A stretch of DNA of 64,000 nt from Mangrovibacterium diazotrophicum. Lineage in GTDB: Bacteria > Bacteroidota > Bacteroidia > Bacteroidales > Prolixibacteraceae. A program made the translations under genes and the position numbers. Numbering within the stretch: the stretch's first letter is position 1; each line of letters starts with the position of its first letter. This document shows, piece by piece, positions 1 through 8,970 of this stretch. Location of the stretch: contig NZ_RAPN01000001.1 of the NCBI RefSeq assembly GCF_003610535.1, positions 1,599,320-1,663,319 on the forward strand, in the 5' to 3' direction. The notes below the pieces were generated by a model. The model had not been told where the DNA came from, did not search any database, and saw nothing but the letters and a program-made list of their open reading frames with translations.

Positions 1-104
1 CCAAATTAATTGTCACCTTTTCTTGTCTATCTGTGTCTCATGTTTAGATTAGGTTTTTGAGAAAATTTCATAAAGCAAATCTATCTTCAGACATGCAATT
101 TTTT

Positions 105-142
105 GATCACAAATTCGTCAGTTAGAGATCACGAATTCGTCA
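105..142. repeat. Tandem 16-bp direct repeat, possible operator
   Basis: GATCACAAATTCGTCA (105-120) is followed by GATCACGAATTCGTCA (127-142), differing at one base. The start-to-start spacing is 22 bp, about two helical turns. That spacing suits two protein monomers on one DNA face, but no promoter or gene was identified nearby, so a binding role is only inference. Confidence 0.4.
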
Positions 143-172
143 AATACACCGTTATTAGCGGGTTATATGAAA

Positions 173-212
173 AAAGGGAGCCAGATGTGTGTTGAAACAT
201 CTGGCTCCCTTT
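173..212 (-). terminator. Perfect 16-bp stem hairpin, probable terminator
   Basis: Arms 173-188 and 197-212 are perfectly complementary with an 8-nt loop. Read on the minus strand the stem is followed by six T residues, as in an intrinsic terminator. It lies beyond the GH28 terminator at 373-409, so it may be a back-up for that unit. The plus-strand side has only a short T run, so use by a gene entering from the left is less likely. Confidence 0.55.
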
Positions 213-372
213 ACAAAAATATTGGATGAAGAACTTCTTTGAAAAAGACCGATCTAAGGATCATTACACTCTATAAAAAAGAATTCCCGTTGTGAAAAAA
301 TTGATGCGTCGAAATATTCAGGGCTTATTTATCATTCGAATCGAATCTCAGGTCAATCGAATCCTATAAAAC

Positions 373-409
373 AAAAAATGCACCCCGAAACAAATTCGGA
401 GTGCATTTT
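373..409 (-). terminator. Intrinsic terminator of the GH28 gene
   Basis: The stem AAAATGCAC / GTGCATTTT (375-383 with 401-409) continues inward, after one mismatch, with CCGAA / TTCGG around a 5-nt loop. On the minus strand it is followed by six T residues. It starts about 20 nt after the GH28 stop codon, which fits the end of the region 1 PUL transcript. Confidence 0.7.
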
Positions 410-428
410 AGAATTTAGACTTTAATTT

Positions 429-1790
429 TTATTCTGCCCGGAAGTTGATCACATTTTCATGAATGTAAGGTTGCTCCCGGATGGTATCTGCCACAACGTT
501 CGTCAAAAAGATATTCTCAACGGGTAGCTCCTTTTGCCCTAAAATTCGGGAAATAAACTTCGCGTTGTTGGCGTGTACATTTTCCAAATGGATATCCGAA
601 ATAGGAGTCAACCGGCGCTCAACTGTTGGAACCAAATCCCGCCACTGGTATAAAACATCGGTCTCAATACCAAAAACCCCCTCACGCATTTTATCACCTT
701 TTACGTTGGACACATAAATACTCCGGATAAAACCGCCGCGACGTTCGTTCGTTTTCAAAAACACCAGGTGAAACATGCTGGCACCATCGGCAACAGTACA
801 ACTATCCATGTATACATTTTCCACTCCACCAGACATTTCACTACCCACAGCAAGCAGCTGGTGCCCATTTCTAACATAGCAATTGCGAATTACCAGGTTT
901 TTAGTTGGTGTGTTCAAGCGCCAGGCATCCTGGTTCCGACCTGACTTAACAGCAATAGCATCATCACCCTGATCGAATTCACAATTTTCGATTAACATGT
1001 TTTGCGTCATTTCCGGATCAACGCCATCGTTATTGTGCCCGTGGGCGTATACATGCAAGTTGCGAAGCACGACGTTTTTGCACAAATAAGGGTGGATGGT
1101 CCAAAAAGGACTGTTTGTGATTTTCACTCCGTCGAGCAATATATTTTCGCTCCGGTTAAACTGAATAAAGTGCGGACGTAAGTTTGCCGTATCGTTCACC
1201 ATCACCCGCTCTTCAACCGGAACATCGTCGACCATCATAGTATACAAACGTTTTAAGCTGTTCATATGTCCAGAAGGACGCGGAAACCAGGTGCGCCAAA
1301 AATCCATTTTAGCTTTTAGCTCGCCCTCACCGGTAATCGCCACGTTTTTACATTCATAGGCATACACTAACGGCGAGTAATTGTAACATTCTAAACCTTC
1401 CCACGAGGTGTGAACCGGCGGCAGGTAATCTTTCGGATCGTCGTTAAAAAGCAAAACTGCTCCTTTTTCAAGATGTAAGTTCACATTGCTTTTAAAGTGA
1501 AGCTGCCCCGTCAGCCATTCTCCTTCAGGAATAACAACAATACCTCCTCCAGCTTTATTGGCTTCATCAATCGCCGCCGCGATTGCCGCTGAAGTTTTGT
1601 CTTTATCACCTTTTAAGGCGCCGAAGTCTGTTATCAAAAACTTCTTACAATTGGTAAAATCAGGAATCGTAACGGCCGGCATCTTAAAAGGTGCTTCAAC
1701 CTGAATAGTTGTTGTCGTTAATTTGGATTGTTTTGTTGAACACGAAAAGCAAATTAATGCAATGAGTAACGGTAGTAATAATGTTTTCAT
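429..1790 (-). CDS. GH28 polygalacturonase-family lipoprotein
   Basis: Predicted glycoside hydrolase family 28 enzyme, a right-handed beta-helix family that hydrolyses galacturonosyl or related bonds in pectin by inversion. The N-terminus is a lipoprotein signal (lipobox around ICFSC-S), so it is probably anchored in the outer membrane or periplasm. Family signatures are visible in order: a pectate-lyase-like N-terminal segment with ITDFGA near residues 52-57, NNDGVDPE in place of the usual NTDG, GDDAIAVKSG, and VGSEMSGGVENV. The usual GHG motif reads GHQ here. At 453 residues it is a normal single-domain length. It is the last gene of the region 1 PUL, 188 nt after susD and followed by a terminator. 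Exact specificity (exo-polygalacturonase, rhamnogalacturonan-type or other) cannot be read from sequence. Confidence 0.88.
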   Translation of the reverse strand: MKTLLLPLLIALICFSCSTKQSKLTTTTIQVEAPFKMPAVTIPDFTNCKKFLITDFGALKGDKDKTSAAIAAAIDEANKAGGGIVVIPEGEWLTGQLHFKSNVNLHLEKGAVLLFNDDPKDYLPPVHTSWEGLECYNYSPLVYAYECKNVAITGEGELKAKMDFWRTWFPRPSGHMNSLKRLYTMMVDDVPVEERVMVNDTANLRPHFIQFNRSENILLDGVKITNSPFWTIHPYLCKNVVLRNLHVYAHGHNNDGVDPEMTQNMLIENCEFDQGDDAIAVKSGRNQDAWRLNTPTKNLVIRNCYVRNGHQLLAVGSEMSGGVENVYMDSCTVADGASMFHLVFLKTNERRGGFIRSIYVSNVKGDKMREGVFGIETDVLYQWRDLVPTVERRLTPISDIHLENVHANNAKFISRILGQKELPVENIFLTNVVADTIREQPYIHENVINFRAE

Positions 1791-1799
1791 AGTCGATAA

Positions 1800-1931
1800 T
1801 TATTCTTTTTTATTGAATTGATCCAGATCCGAACACTTAAGCAACACAATGCCATGAGCCGTAATCGTAAAGATTCCGGATTCGCCAACAGCGCCTAAAT
1901 CCAGCCCAAGCCAAAATGGTCGGATACCGAA
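1800..1931 (-). pseudogene. Relic of a glycoside hydrolase C-terminus (alpha-galactosidase-like)
   Basis: Between susD and the GH28 gene the minus strand encodes about 43 in-frame codons ending in TAA at 1800-1802, with no usable start. The translated end contains DLGAVGESGIFTITAHGIVL, followed by LKCSDL. This closely resembles the closing beta-sandwich strand pattern of GH27/GH36-type alpha-galactosidases (DLG...G.F...AHG.VLLK). Upstream the frame runs into a palindrome and a TGA, so only the tail remains. The similarity is recognised by eye. A chance open frame remains possible. Confidence 0.42.
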
Positions 1932-1958
1932 GCTAAAATATTCAGCCCGGTATCCGAC
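1919..1958 (-). terminator. Perfect 11-bp hairpin after susD
   Basis: Arms 1919-1929 (GTCGGATACCG) and 1948-1958 are perfectly complementary around an 18-nt loop. It begins about 20 nt after the susD stop on the minus strand. The downstream side has only a short T run (CATTTTGG), so it is more likely a 3' stabiliser or partial terminator between susD and the GH28 gene than a full stop. Confidence 0.45.
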
Positions 1959-1978
1959 TATTCATTCAACAAAACCTA

Positions 1979-3589
1979 TTAGTTATCTTGACTCCAACCT
2001 TCGCGTTCAAAGGTTTGAGTCAACGTTTTGCCGTAGCTTTCAGCTTCATCAATCGCATAATCAGGAAGTGGAATATACTGATGAGTTGGCGTCTCGCCTT
2101 TATACAAAGTACAGTTGTGACGATACTTATTAAAACGAATCAAGTCGATTTTACGCTTGCCTTCAAAAAACAGCTCATGACCACGCTCCATCAACAGAGC
2201 ATCCATAAAACCGTCGTAGCTTGCCACGGCGTCTCCGCTTAATGCATCCAAACCAGCACGGGCGCGTACATCGTTAACTCCCTGTAGTGCATCGCCTGTT
2301 GGAACCGACTGATTTTTACGGGCCACAGCTTCAGCATACATCAGCAACACATCGGCCCAACGAGCTAAAGGCCAGTCGGTCGGCTGGTAACTTTGATCAA
2401 TTTCCTGTGGATATTTATTCACCACAAAGCCATTCCACTTGTCACCAATGTTATCCCGCGTAACCGTAGTATAATCTTTCTTCAGGTACGAGGTCAGAAT
2501 TGTATTTTTTCTCAGGTCATCATCCTCGAAGGTATCATAGAAATCAGTAGAAATGTTGAACGCTTGTCTCCAACCATTTTTCATGAATGGAGTTGCATTC
2601 CCCTCAGCATCAGCCGTTGCCGCGTCATCAGGAACTAAGTAGTAAGCAATCGGGTTAAAACTGCCGTTCGCAGCACTACCATTTCCTGAAGAACTTACAG
2701 AAACAGCCATGATCACTTCCTGGTTAAATTTGTGGCCTTGCATAAACTGATCAGCATAGGCATCATCACCACCATCAGTATACAGGTCGTAACCGGAAGC
2801 TTTCAACTCGGTATACATTTGGATAGCTTTTTCATAGTAACCATCTACGTGATAGCCTTCATTCAAGTAATGTACCATCGCACAGTAGCGGGCATAATCT
2901 GCGGTGTAACGCCCATTCGGTTGCGAGTTTGACATATACTCCATCGCATATTCAAAATCCTCAGAAATATAAGATGTCATTTCATCCAACGTGGGACGCA
3001 CCAGGTTTTGTTCGCCTTCTTCCGTTCCAACCAAATCAGGGTCAAGTAAAACGGGAACCGGTCCATACATATGAAATAAATTATACATCATAATTCCGCG
3101 CAACAAGCGCCCTTCTGCCACAAACTGCTGTCTCGTTTCATCCGACAAAAAGTCAACATCTTCGAGTGTTCCGATAATCGCCGTAAAACGGGTCACATCG
3201 CGAATCTTTTCCAAACTGTTTGGATTTGCATCACTCGGCGCACGACTCCAAAGGTGACAGTTTGCGTAATTGGCTTCTGATAAATCAGTCCAACCGCTCC
3301 AAACCTTAATAGTCCATGGTGCCATCAAATCCGATGTTGCATCAAAAATCTTCAGCGTACCACCGGTTGGAACATACCAGTTACGTTGTGATGTGCCCGA
3401 TAAGTTATAGGCCCAATAAATGTGAAAAGGCTGGTAACAGGACATCAATAATCCCTGGCAGTCATCCTCCGACTGCGGAAAGTTGGTTGTACTCAGACTA
3501 CCGTATATTTTCGGGTCGAAATTATCTTCGCACCCCGTAAACATGAAGGCTGCAGCGATAAAAAATGTGATAAATATCTTAAGTTTCAT
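1979..3589 (-). CDS. SusD/RagB-family nutrient-binding lipoprotein (region 1 PUL)
   Basis: Outer-membrane surface lipoprotein expected to cap the SusC channel encoded just upstream and bind the incoming glycan. The signal peptide ends in a lipobox (FMFTGC-E, Cys about residue 20). The body has the alpha-helical TPR-like layout of SusD. It includes a mid-protein segment with 'RFTAIIGTLEDVDFLSDETR' and 'AEGRLLRGIMMYNLFHMYG', and the C-terminal 'ADVLLMYAEAVAR' and 'LLMERGHELFFEGKRKIDLIRF' family motifs. The length of 536 residues is normal. It lies 14 nt downstream of susC, so the two are co-transcribed. Specificity is not readable from the sequence. Confidence 0.93.
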   Translation of the reverse strand: MKLKIFITFFIAAAFMFTGCEDNFDPKIYGSLSTTNFPQSEDDCQGLLMSCYQPFHIYWAYNLSGTSQRNWYVPTGGTLKIFDATSDLMAPWTIKVWSGWTDLSEANYANCHLWSRAPSDANPNSLEKIRDVTRFTAIIGTLEDVDFLSDETRQQFVAEGRLLRGIMMYNLFHMYGPVPVLLDPDLVGTEEGEQNLVRPTLDEMTSYISEDFEYAMEYMSNSQPNGRYTADYARYCAMVHYLNEGYHVDGYYEKAIQMYTELKASGYDLYTDGGDDAYADQFMQGHKFNQEVIMAVSVSSSGNGSAANGSFNPIAYYLVPDDAATADAEGNATPFMKNGWRQAFNISTDFYDTFEDDDLRKNTILTSYLKKDYTTVTRDNIGDKWNGFVVNKYPQEIDQSYQPTDWPLARWADVLLMYAEAVARKNQSVPTGDALQGVNDVRARAGLDALSGDAVASYDGFMDALLMERGHELFFEGKRKIDLIRFNKYRHNCTLYKGETPTHQYIPLPDYAIDEAESYGKTLTQTFEREGWSQDN

Positions 3590-3603
3590 TGTGATCAGTT
3601 TTA

Positions 3604-6600
3604 TTAGTTAAAATTGATTTTAGCGCCAATGGTGAAGGTTCTTGCCTGAGGATATTCGGCGGAGAAAGTTTTTTGGCTGCCTCCGGAGCGAACTTCAGGG
3701 TCATATCCTTCGAAATTGGTGATGGTAATAGGGTTTTGTGCATCAACATACAGTCGGATATTCTTCACCCACTTGCCAACTACAGATCCCAACTGTTTCC
3801 CACTCAGATTGTACCCCAATGTGATATTACGGAACCTCAGGAAAGATGCATTTTGATACATTACATCGATGCCAGCGCCCCCGGGTAACGATACGCTGGA
3901 AGCTTCGTAGGCATAACCGGGAAGACGACCACCCTGGTTGGTCTCAGAACTCCACAAATCGAATGCAAATTTGTTTTCATTGTTGGTTTGATTAGCCAAC
4001 GATGCGGCATCAGCCCACTCCCAGGCATAGTTGTATTTATTAACGCCAAGCTGAGAATAAACGAATACATCCAAATCCCAGTTTTTATACGTGAACGTGT
4101 TACCAAAGCCAAAATAAATTTTTGGTACTTCGTTACTCATCACCACATCGTCAACTGTAATTTCACCGTCGTTATTATTGTCTACAATAATCGGGAAACC
4201 GGCTTTGGCGTAATCTTCTGGTTGAGAAGAAGGAATGTTGCTCAGATCAGCATTGATCATGCCTGCGGTTTTGTAGTAGTAGCGGGCATTGACTGGCTCA
4301 TCGTCACGAATTTGATAATCGTTGTAATCGTAATTTGGGAAACGTTCTTTCCAAAGCGAGTTGTATCTAGAAAGCGTTAAAACCGATTTCCACAGGAAGT
4401 CTGTTGTTTTTATATTTTCTGTGGTCAAAGAAGCATCCCATCCCTGACGGCGAATATGGCCCCCGTTAATTGGGTAAGTACCGAACATGGACAGTCCTGC
4501 CGTATTGGCATCACCTAACATGTCTGTTACATCATTGCGAAATACATCAAAACTACCTGAAATTCTATTTTTGAATAAATAGAAGTCAAGACCAATATTT
4601 TTCATGACAGTCTTTTCCCAGGTCACGTTCGGATAATCAACACCATCCTGTACATACGACGAATAAACCTCGTTACCTTCGTCAAACTTAATAACTAAGC
4701 TGGGCGAATAGGTTCCGTACAAACTTGATCCCAGGTTATCGTCACCTGTTGTACCATAACTGGCACGCAGTTTCAGAAGGTCCAACCAATGAATGTTTTT
4801 CATAAAATTCTCGTTGGTCATTTTCCAGGCAACAGAGACAGATGGGAAATATGCATATTTCTTGTCCGGGAAGAATTTGTCGGTACCATCCCGACGCAGG
4901 GTCGTCGCAATTACATAGCGGTCAAGAATATCGAAATTGGCACGCAGGAATTGTGAGCGCTTTTCATCTTCATTTTTGTACGAATCCGGATTCATATTAC
5001 CGGTTACGGCGCTCACATCGTCATTACCAATCACATCATTTTGCGTGTCGTAAGCAAAACTTAAACCTTTGGACGAGTTTAGGTATTTACCAACACCTAC
5101 TACAACATCCATATTCATGAACTCTCCAAATTCCTTATTGAAAGCCAGCGTTGCCTCAAATGTTTGGTTCTCGCGTCCATCGTAAGCGATGTTACCACGC
5201 GACTGGTACATCTGGTCGAAATATACAGTGGAAGGAATATACACGTAACGGTCTGTCATTTCCTTGTTGTTTCCGTACACCAGTTTTGCATTCAACATGT
5301 CTTTCACCAGCGCAATATCAGCAATGAAATTCAAGTACGTTCCATCAGAATTTGTCGCATCATCAATATCCTGCATCGACACAGCATTCGGAATGTAACT
5401 GAACTGGGTATAATTGCCGTCTTCATCTTTAATTGGCAAATACGACGGATAAGACAATGCGGCAGTCAGTGCACCGGCAGCTTGCGATCCGCGCCCGCTA
5501 CTGGCACCACCGACACTGGAGTTTCCATATTTGTTGCGGTTGACATTGGCGATGGTTGACAATTTCAGGAAGTCAGTCAACTGCAGCGACAAGTTACTTC
5601 TCATGGAGAAACGCTCCATGCTCGAATTCATTACCGTACCTTCCTGGTTGTAGTAGTTACCCGACACATAATAGGTAACCCTTTCGCTACCACCTCTGAT
5701 TACCAGGTTATGGTTGTTAACTGCACCATTACGCAAAACTTCATCCACCCAGTCGTAGCTTTTTGCATTGGCTATCTCAGAATCGGAAAACGCGGGGGTC
5801 CATCCATTGTCGTAGGCATTGTTACCATAGGCACCCATATCGTGGTTATACAAATACTGTTCTTTACTGAAGGTGTTTACGAGGCCCATGTAATCGGTCG
5901 CATTCAACGACTTAGTATACGGATAGTTCTTTACAAATGAATAACTACCGCTGTAATCGATATTCATCGGTGATTTTTTACCCTTCTTAGTCGTAATTAA
6001 AATAACACCGTTGGCAGCACCAATACCATAAATCGCAGCCGAAGCATCTTTCAAAACCTCAACTGATTCAATATCTTCCGGATTCAAACCGGCTAAACCA
6101 CCACGGTTAACTGAAGAAGGAACAACTGTTGTGGAACCACCCGATCCGGATTCCAGAGAGCTACTTGGCATAACAATACCATCAACCACATAAATTGGGT
6201 CGCCACCACCACGGATAGAAATATCAACCGCACCGCCAGGTTGTGCACTGGTAACAGTTGCCTGCAAACCGGCAGCACGACCAACCATCAATTGGCTCAT
6301 ATTTGAAGAGGCTGATTTTTGAATATCATCGGTTTCCACTTTCGAGATCGCTGTTGTCAGGTTCTTCTTTGATACCGTACCATAACCAATGGCAACCACC
6401 TCGTCGAGACCAATTGACTCTTCTTCCAATACCACGTCAATATTCGACTTTCCGGCCACCGGAAGTTCCTGCGCACGCATACCAACGAAAGAGAAAATCA
6501 AAATGGCGTCTGCAGGAACATCTGTCAAAATATATTCACCATTGCCATCAGTTACTGTACCTACAGTTGTTCCTTTTACGACTACTGTTACTCCCGGCAG

Positions 6601-7035
6601 CGGGAAACCAGTATCGTCGGTGATTTTTCCTGTTACCTTCGTCGGTTGCTGCACACTCCCCGACTCTCCTCCACCGGTTAAGACAATTACAGAGTTATCT
6701 AAAATCTTGTATTGAAAATGCGCCTGTTCCGACAGCTGATCCAATATATCCGTGATGTCGGCATTAGTCATATCGATACTGACGCGTTGCTCATGATTTA
6801 TCGATTTAGCCTGGTACAGAAACGAGAAATTTGTTTGATTCTCGATTTCCGATAGCACATTCTTCAAGCTTTGGTTTGTAAGCTTAAAAGTCAGATTTGA
6901 ATTCTGAGAATACACAGACCCGAAAGAGGTTATGATTCCCAAACAAATCATTAGAATAGTTAGCTTCATTTTTTTCAAAATTAAGGGCACATTAATCCTG
7001 TACGAATTGCTGTACCACAATCCATTTTTTTTCAT
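3604..7035 (-). CDS. SusC/RagA-family TonB-dependent transporter with STN domain (region 1 PUL)
   Basis: Outer-membrane beta-barrel importer powered by TonB. Domain order: signal sequence (the hydrophobic part starts at the internal MKLTILM, cleavage around VYSQ, residue 44), an STN (secretin/TonB short N-terminal) domain at about 46-120, a carboxypeptidase-like beta-sandwich at about 134-215, a plug with PIYVVDGI and VLKDASAAIYG at about 220-345, then the barrel. The STN domain is the part that signals to a FecR-type anti-sigma factor, matching the fecR/sigma pair upstream. At 1143 residues it is full length. The 22 residues before MKLTILM are common in this family, so the first ATG is kept. 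The gene is separated from fecR by 143 nt holding a hairpin, and susD follows within 14 nt. Confidence 0.95.
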   Translation of the reverse strand: MKKNGLWYSNSYRINVPLILKKMKLTILMICLGIITSFGSVYSQNSNLTFKLTNQSLKNVLSEIENQTNFSFLYQAKSINHEQRVSIDMTNADITDILDQLSEQAHFQYKILDNSVIVLTGGGESGSVQQPTKVTGKITDDTGFPLPGVTVVVKGTTVGTVTDGNGEYILTDVPADAILIFSFVGMRAQELPVAGKSNIDVVLEEESIGLDEVVAIGYGTVSKKNLTTAISKVETDDIQKSASSNMSQLMVGRAAGLQATVTSAQPGGAVDISIRGGGDPIYVVDGIVMPSSSLESGSGGSTTVVPSSVNRGGLAGLNPEDIESVEVLKDASAAIYGIGAANGVILITTKKGKKSPMNIDYSGSYSFVKNYPYTKSLNATDYMGLVNTFSKEQYLYNHDMGAYGNNAYDNGWTPAFSDSEIANAKSYDWVDEVLRNGAVNNHNLVIRGGSERVTYYVSGNYYNQEGTVMNSSMERFSMRSNLSLQLTDFLKLSTIANVNRNKYGNSSVGGASSGRGSQAAGALTAALSYPSYLPIKDEDGNYTQFSYIPNAVSMQDIDDATNSDGTYLNFIADIALVKDMLNAKLVYGNNKEMTDRYVYIPSTVYFDQMYQSRGNIAYDGRENQTFEATLAFNKEFGEFMNMDVVVGVGKYLNSSKGLSFAYDTQNDVIGNDDVSAVTGNMNPDSYKNEDEKRSQFLRANFDILDRYVIATTLRRDGTDKFFPDKKYAYFPSVSVAWKMTNENFMKNIHWLDLLKLRASYGTTGDDNLGSSLYGTYSPSLVIKFDEGNEVYSSYVQDGVDYPNVTWEKTVMKNIGLDFYLFKNRISGSFDVFRNDVTDMLGDANTAGLSMFGTYPINGGHIRRQGWDASLTTENIKTTDFLWKSVLTLSRYNSLWKERFPNYDYNDYQIRDDEPVNARYYYKTAGMINADLSNIPSSQPEDYAKAGFPIIVDNNNDGEITVDDVVMSNEVPKIYFGFGNTFTYKNWDLDVFVYSQLGVNKYNYAWEWADAASLANQTNNENKFAFDLWSSETNQGGRLPGYAYEASSVSLPGGAGIDVMYQNASFLRFRNITLGYNLSGKQLGSVVGKWVKNIRLYVDAQNPITITNFEGYDPEVRSGGSQKTFSAEYPQARTFTIGAKINFN

Positions 7036-7113
7036 AAATTGTCGATCTATTTTTGGTTATACAATTAGTAATCTGAATTCTTGGCGGAACGATTACTTTG
7101 AGTTAACTAGTTT

Positions 7114-7148
7114 CAGAAAGCTGAAAGCTTGGCTCTTTCGGCTTTCTG
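7114..7148 (-). terminator. Hairpin between fecR and susC (region 1)
   Basis: A 14-bp stem (7114-7127 with 7135-7148, one G-T wobble) with a 7-nt loop lies 30 nt after the fecR stop and about 80 nt before the susC start. Equivalent hairpins occur at the same junction in the other two ECF/FecR loci. It probably separates the regulatory pair from the strongly expressed transporter genes. The minus-strand exit lacks a good T run. Confidence 0.45.
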
Positions 7149-7178
7149 TTTATTTAGGTCTTAGCGCATAGGCAATTG

Positions 7179-8246
7179 TTATTTTTTGATAAACACTTCA
7201 TCGTCTTTGATCACAAACTGAAATTCACTGATCATCTGCAGAGCCTTCAAAGCTTGTTCGAGCGATATATTTTTAATGGTTCCTGAATATTTGTTTGATT
7301 TGAGACTTTCATCTTCAATGTGAATTCGAACACCGTAGAAGCGCGCCAACTGCTCGGCGATAAATTCGAAGTTTTCCTCTTTGAAAACCAGTTTACCTTT
7401 CGTCCAGGAAATTGCATTCTGCGGATCAATCTCATCAGACACTTGTATCCGTCCCAACCTCAGATTTTGGCTGTAGTCGCGACCAACTGACGCGGATAGT
7501 TTCACGTCTTTATCGAGTAACAGAATTGCTTTATGATTTGGCGTAAGGTTCACCTCATCTTCTTCTCTGTATCGGTTTGTAAGATTTACTTTCCCTTCAA
7601 CCAAAGTTGTTTCAACCAGGTGTTCATCTTTGTAAGCCCGAACATTGAAGCTCGTGCCCAAAACTTTGACCTCTATATTCGGAGTATTTACGTAAAAGGG
7701 ATTCGACGGATTTTTTGTCACCTCGAAAAAGGCCTCACCCTCCAACCATATCTCCCGTTTCCCAACCATATCTTGCTTGGGCAACCGCAATGTGCTTCCC
7801 GCGTTGACCATGATTTTGGTTCCGTCAGGAAGAGTCAAACTTGATTTTTGGCCCATTGGCACATTAAATTCGTAGAAATTTTGTGCCATTTCCGTCGTAG
7901 TCGGCTTATTTCCGAGCATGTACCAAATTGCACTGCCAAGAGCGACTAAAATGAGCAACGATGCAGCGATTTTCAACATCGGAGTAGCCCACCACATCTT
8001 CCGGACAACTGCAGTACCGGAATCAGCGACTTTTTTTGCTGAAATCCGTTTTTCAATAAACGCCCAGTCGGTATCAACATCAATGGCCGCCAGCGCTTTA
8101 AGCTCGTCGATATTTGACCAAACTTTCGTTACTTTCGTCAAGTAATCAGAATTACTTTCATCCTTGGCAAGCCATTCTTCAACGCGTGTTTTCACGCTTT
8201 CATCCGAAGAACCTTCAATATATTGAATGAGTATTTCTAATTTCAT
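7179..8246 (-). CDS. FecR-family anti-sigma factor (region 1)
   Basis: Inner-membrane anti-sigma factor expected to hold the adjacent ECF sigma factor until the SusC STN domain reports substrate. There is a cytoplasmic N-terminal part of about 90 residues and one membrane segment near residues 92-112 (IAASLLILVALGSAIW). The periplasmic FecR domain has LPDGTKIMVNAGS, GEAFFEV, VLGTSFNVRAY and TTLVEGKV. The C-terminal STN-like DUF4974 segment is at about 280-355 (FEFIAEQLARFYGVRIHIED). The length of 355 residues is typical. It lies 80 nt downstream of the sigma gene, the usual order for these pairs. Confidence 0.93.
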   Translation of the reverse strand: MKLEILIQYIEGSSDESVKTRVEEWLAKDESNSDYLTKVTKVWSNIDELKALAAIDVDTDWAFIEKRISAKKVADSGTAVVRKMWWATPMLKIAASLLILVALGSAIWYMLGNKPTTTEMAQNFYEFNVPMGQKSSLTLPDGTKIMVNAGSTLRLPKQDMVGKREIWLEGEAFFEVTKNPSNPFYVNTPNIEVKVLGTSFNVRAYKDEHLVETTLVEGKVNLTNRYREEDEVNLTPNHKAILLLDKDVKLSASVGRDYSQNLRLGRIQVSDEIDPQNAISWTKGKLVFKEENFEFIAEQLARFYGVRIHIEDESLKSNKYSGTIKNISLEQALKALQMISEFQFVIKDDEVFIKK

Positions 8247-8326
8247 AAGATATCGGTTTAATTACCCTTCACTAGTTAGAGTAAAAAAACAAGGGGTACC
8301 CTTATTCGATTATGAAAAAAATTGAA

Positions 8327-8920
8327 TTATTTTTTTGTCATTAGCAAAATGACCAGTCCCAGCAGGTTACTATCGAACGATTTTTGAAGACCACGAAGAG
8401 CTTTACTAATCTGTACTTCGACCGTTTTCGGAGATATATTCAACACCTCGGCTATTTGTTTGTACGTCATTCGTTCAAAACGGCTCATCTTAAAAATTCG
8501 CTGACATTGCGGTGGAAGCGAGTCGATCGCTTCAAGAATTTGCTCCTGCAACTGTGCATATTCCAGCTCACTTTGAAAATCGACCATCACCTCTTCCTCG
8601 GGTACATCCGAAATTTCCAGTGTTTTCTCCCTACTGGCTTTTCGCTTGCGGATGCTGTTGTACCGAATAGCCGAAAAGATGTACGTTTTAATCGACTTTA
8701 CTTCAGAAAGCCGTTGTTGATGTTCCCATAGGTAAATAAACAGCTCCTGAACAACCTCGCGTGCGTCATCAACATTTTGGGTGTATTGGTTAGCAAAAGC
8801 ACAAAATTTCAAATAGTTGCCCTTGAAAAAGATCTCAAAGGCCTCTTTATCTCCATTTTGTATTTGGTGCCACAAAAAGGTCGTTATCTCATCCGATCGA
8901 TATGAAGGTGTTTTTTCCAA
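8327..8920 (-). CDS. ECF (RpoE-type) sigma factor (region 1)
   Basis: Group 4 sigma-70 factor that would direct transcription of the region 1 PUL. Region 2 is visible in QYTQNVDDAREVVQELFIYL followed by WEH, and region 4 in LPPQCQRIFKM and MTYKQIAEVLNISPKTVEVQ. The frame is open to a GTG at 8980, but those extra 20 residues are unlike sigma factors and overlie a good TTTG-N19-TACCTTTA promoter. I therefore favour the TTG at 8920, giving about 197 residues, a normal ECF length. The start is less certain than the identity. The gene follows the GH35 gene and precedes fecR. Confidence 0.9.
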   Translation of the reverse strand: MEKTPSYRSDEITTFLWHQIQNGDKEAFEIFFKGNYLKFCAFANQYTQNVDDAREVVQELFIYLWEHQQRLSEVKSIKTYIFSAIRYNSIRKRKASREKTLEISDVPEEEVMVDFQSELEYAQLQEQILEAIDSLPPQCQRIFKMSRFERMTYKQIAEVLNISPKTVEVQISKALRGLQKSFDSNLLGLVILLMTKK

Positions 8921-8939
8921 TGAATTGCAGTTTCGTCGA

Positions 8940-8970
8940 TAAAGGTAATATTGACAAGCAATAATACAAA
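8940..8970 (-). promoter_or_regulatory. Bacteroidota-type promoter of the region 1 sigma/fecR unit
   Basis: On the minus strand TTTG (8967-8970) is followed, after 19 nt, by TACCTTTA (8940-8947). This agrees with the Bacteroidota primary promoter (TTTG, about 19 nt, TAnnTTTG) at all but the last base. It lies just upstream of the preferred TTG start of the sigma gene, allowing the regulator to be expressed apart from the GH35 gene. Confidence 0.5.

Larger units (their letters stand above)
1..428. other. Intergenic stretch at left window edge, no gene seen
   Basis: No convincing coding sequence is visible on either strand. The stretch holds two near-identical 16-bp direct repeats (105-142), a perfect 16-bp-stem hairpin (173-212) and the probable terminator of the GH28 gene (373-409). 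A small palindrome (ATTCGAATCGAAT, near 333-347) is also present. Whatever gene lies beyond the left edge cannot be judged. Confidence 0.6.

Noticed and set aside
1-104. Possible end of a gene entering from the left
   Set aside because: All frames are short and A/T-rich with no recognisable protein sequence.
3988-5559. Several 90-131-codon plus-strand frames opposite the region 1 susC gene
   Set aside because: They are antisense shadows of a full-length SusC gene. None has a promoter, start context or recognisable domain.
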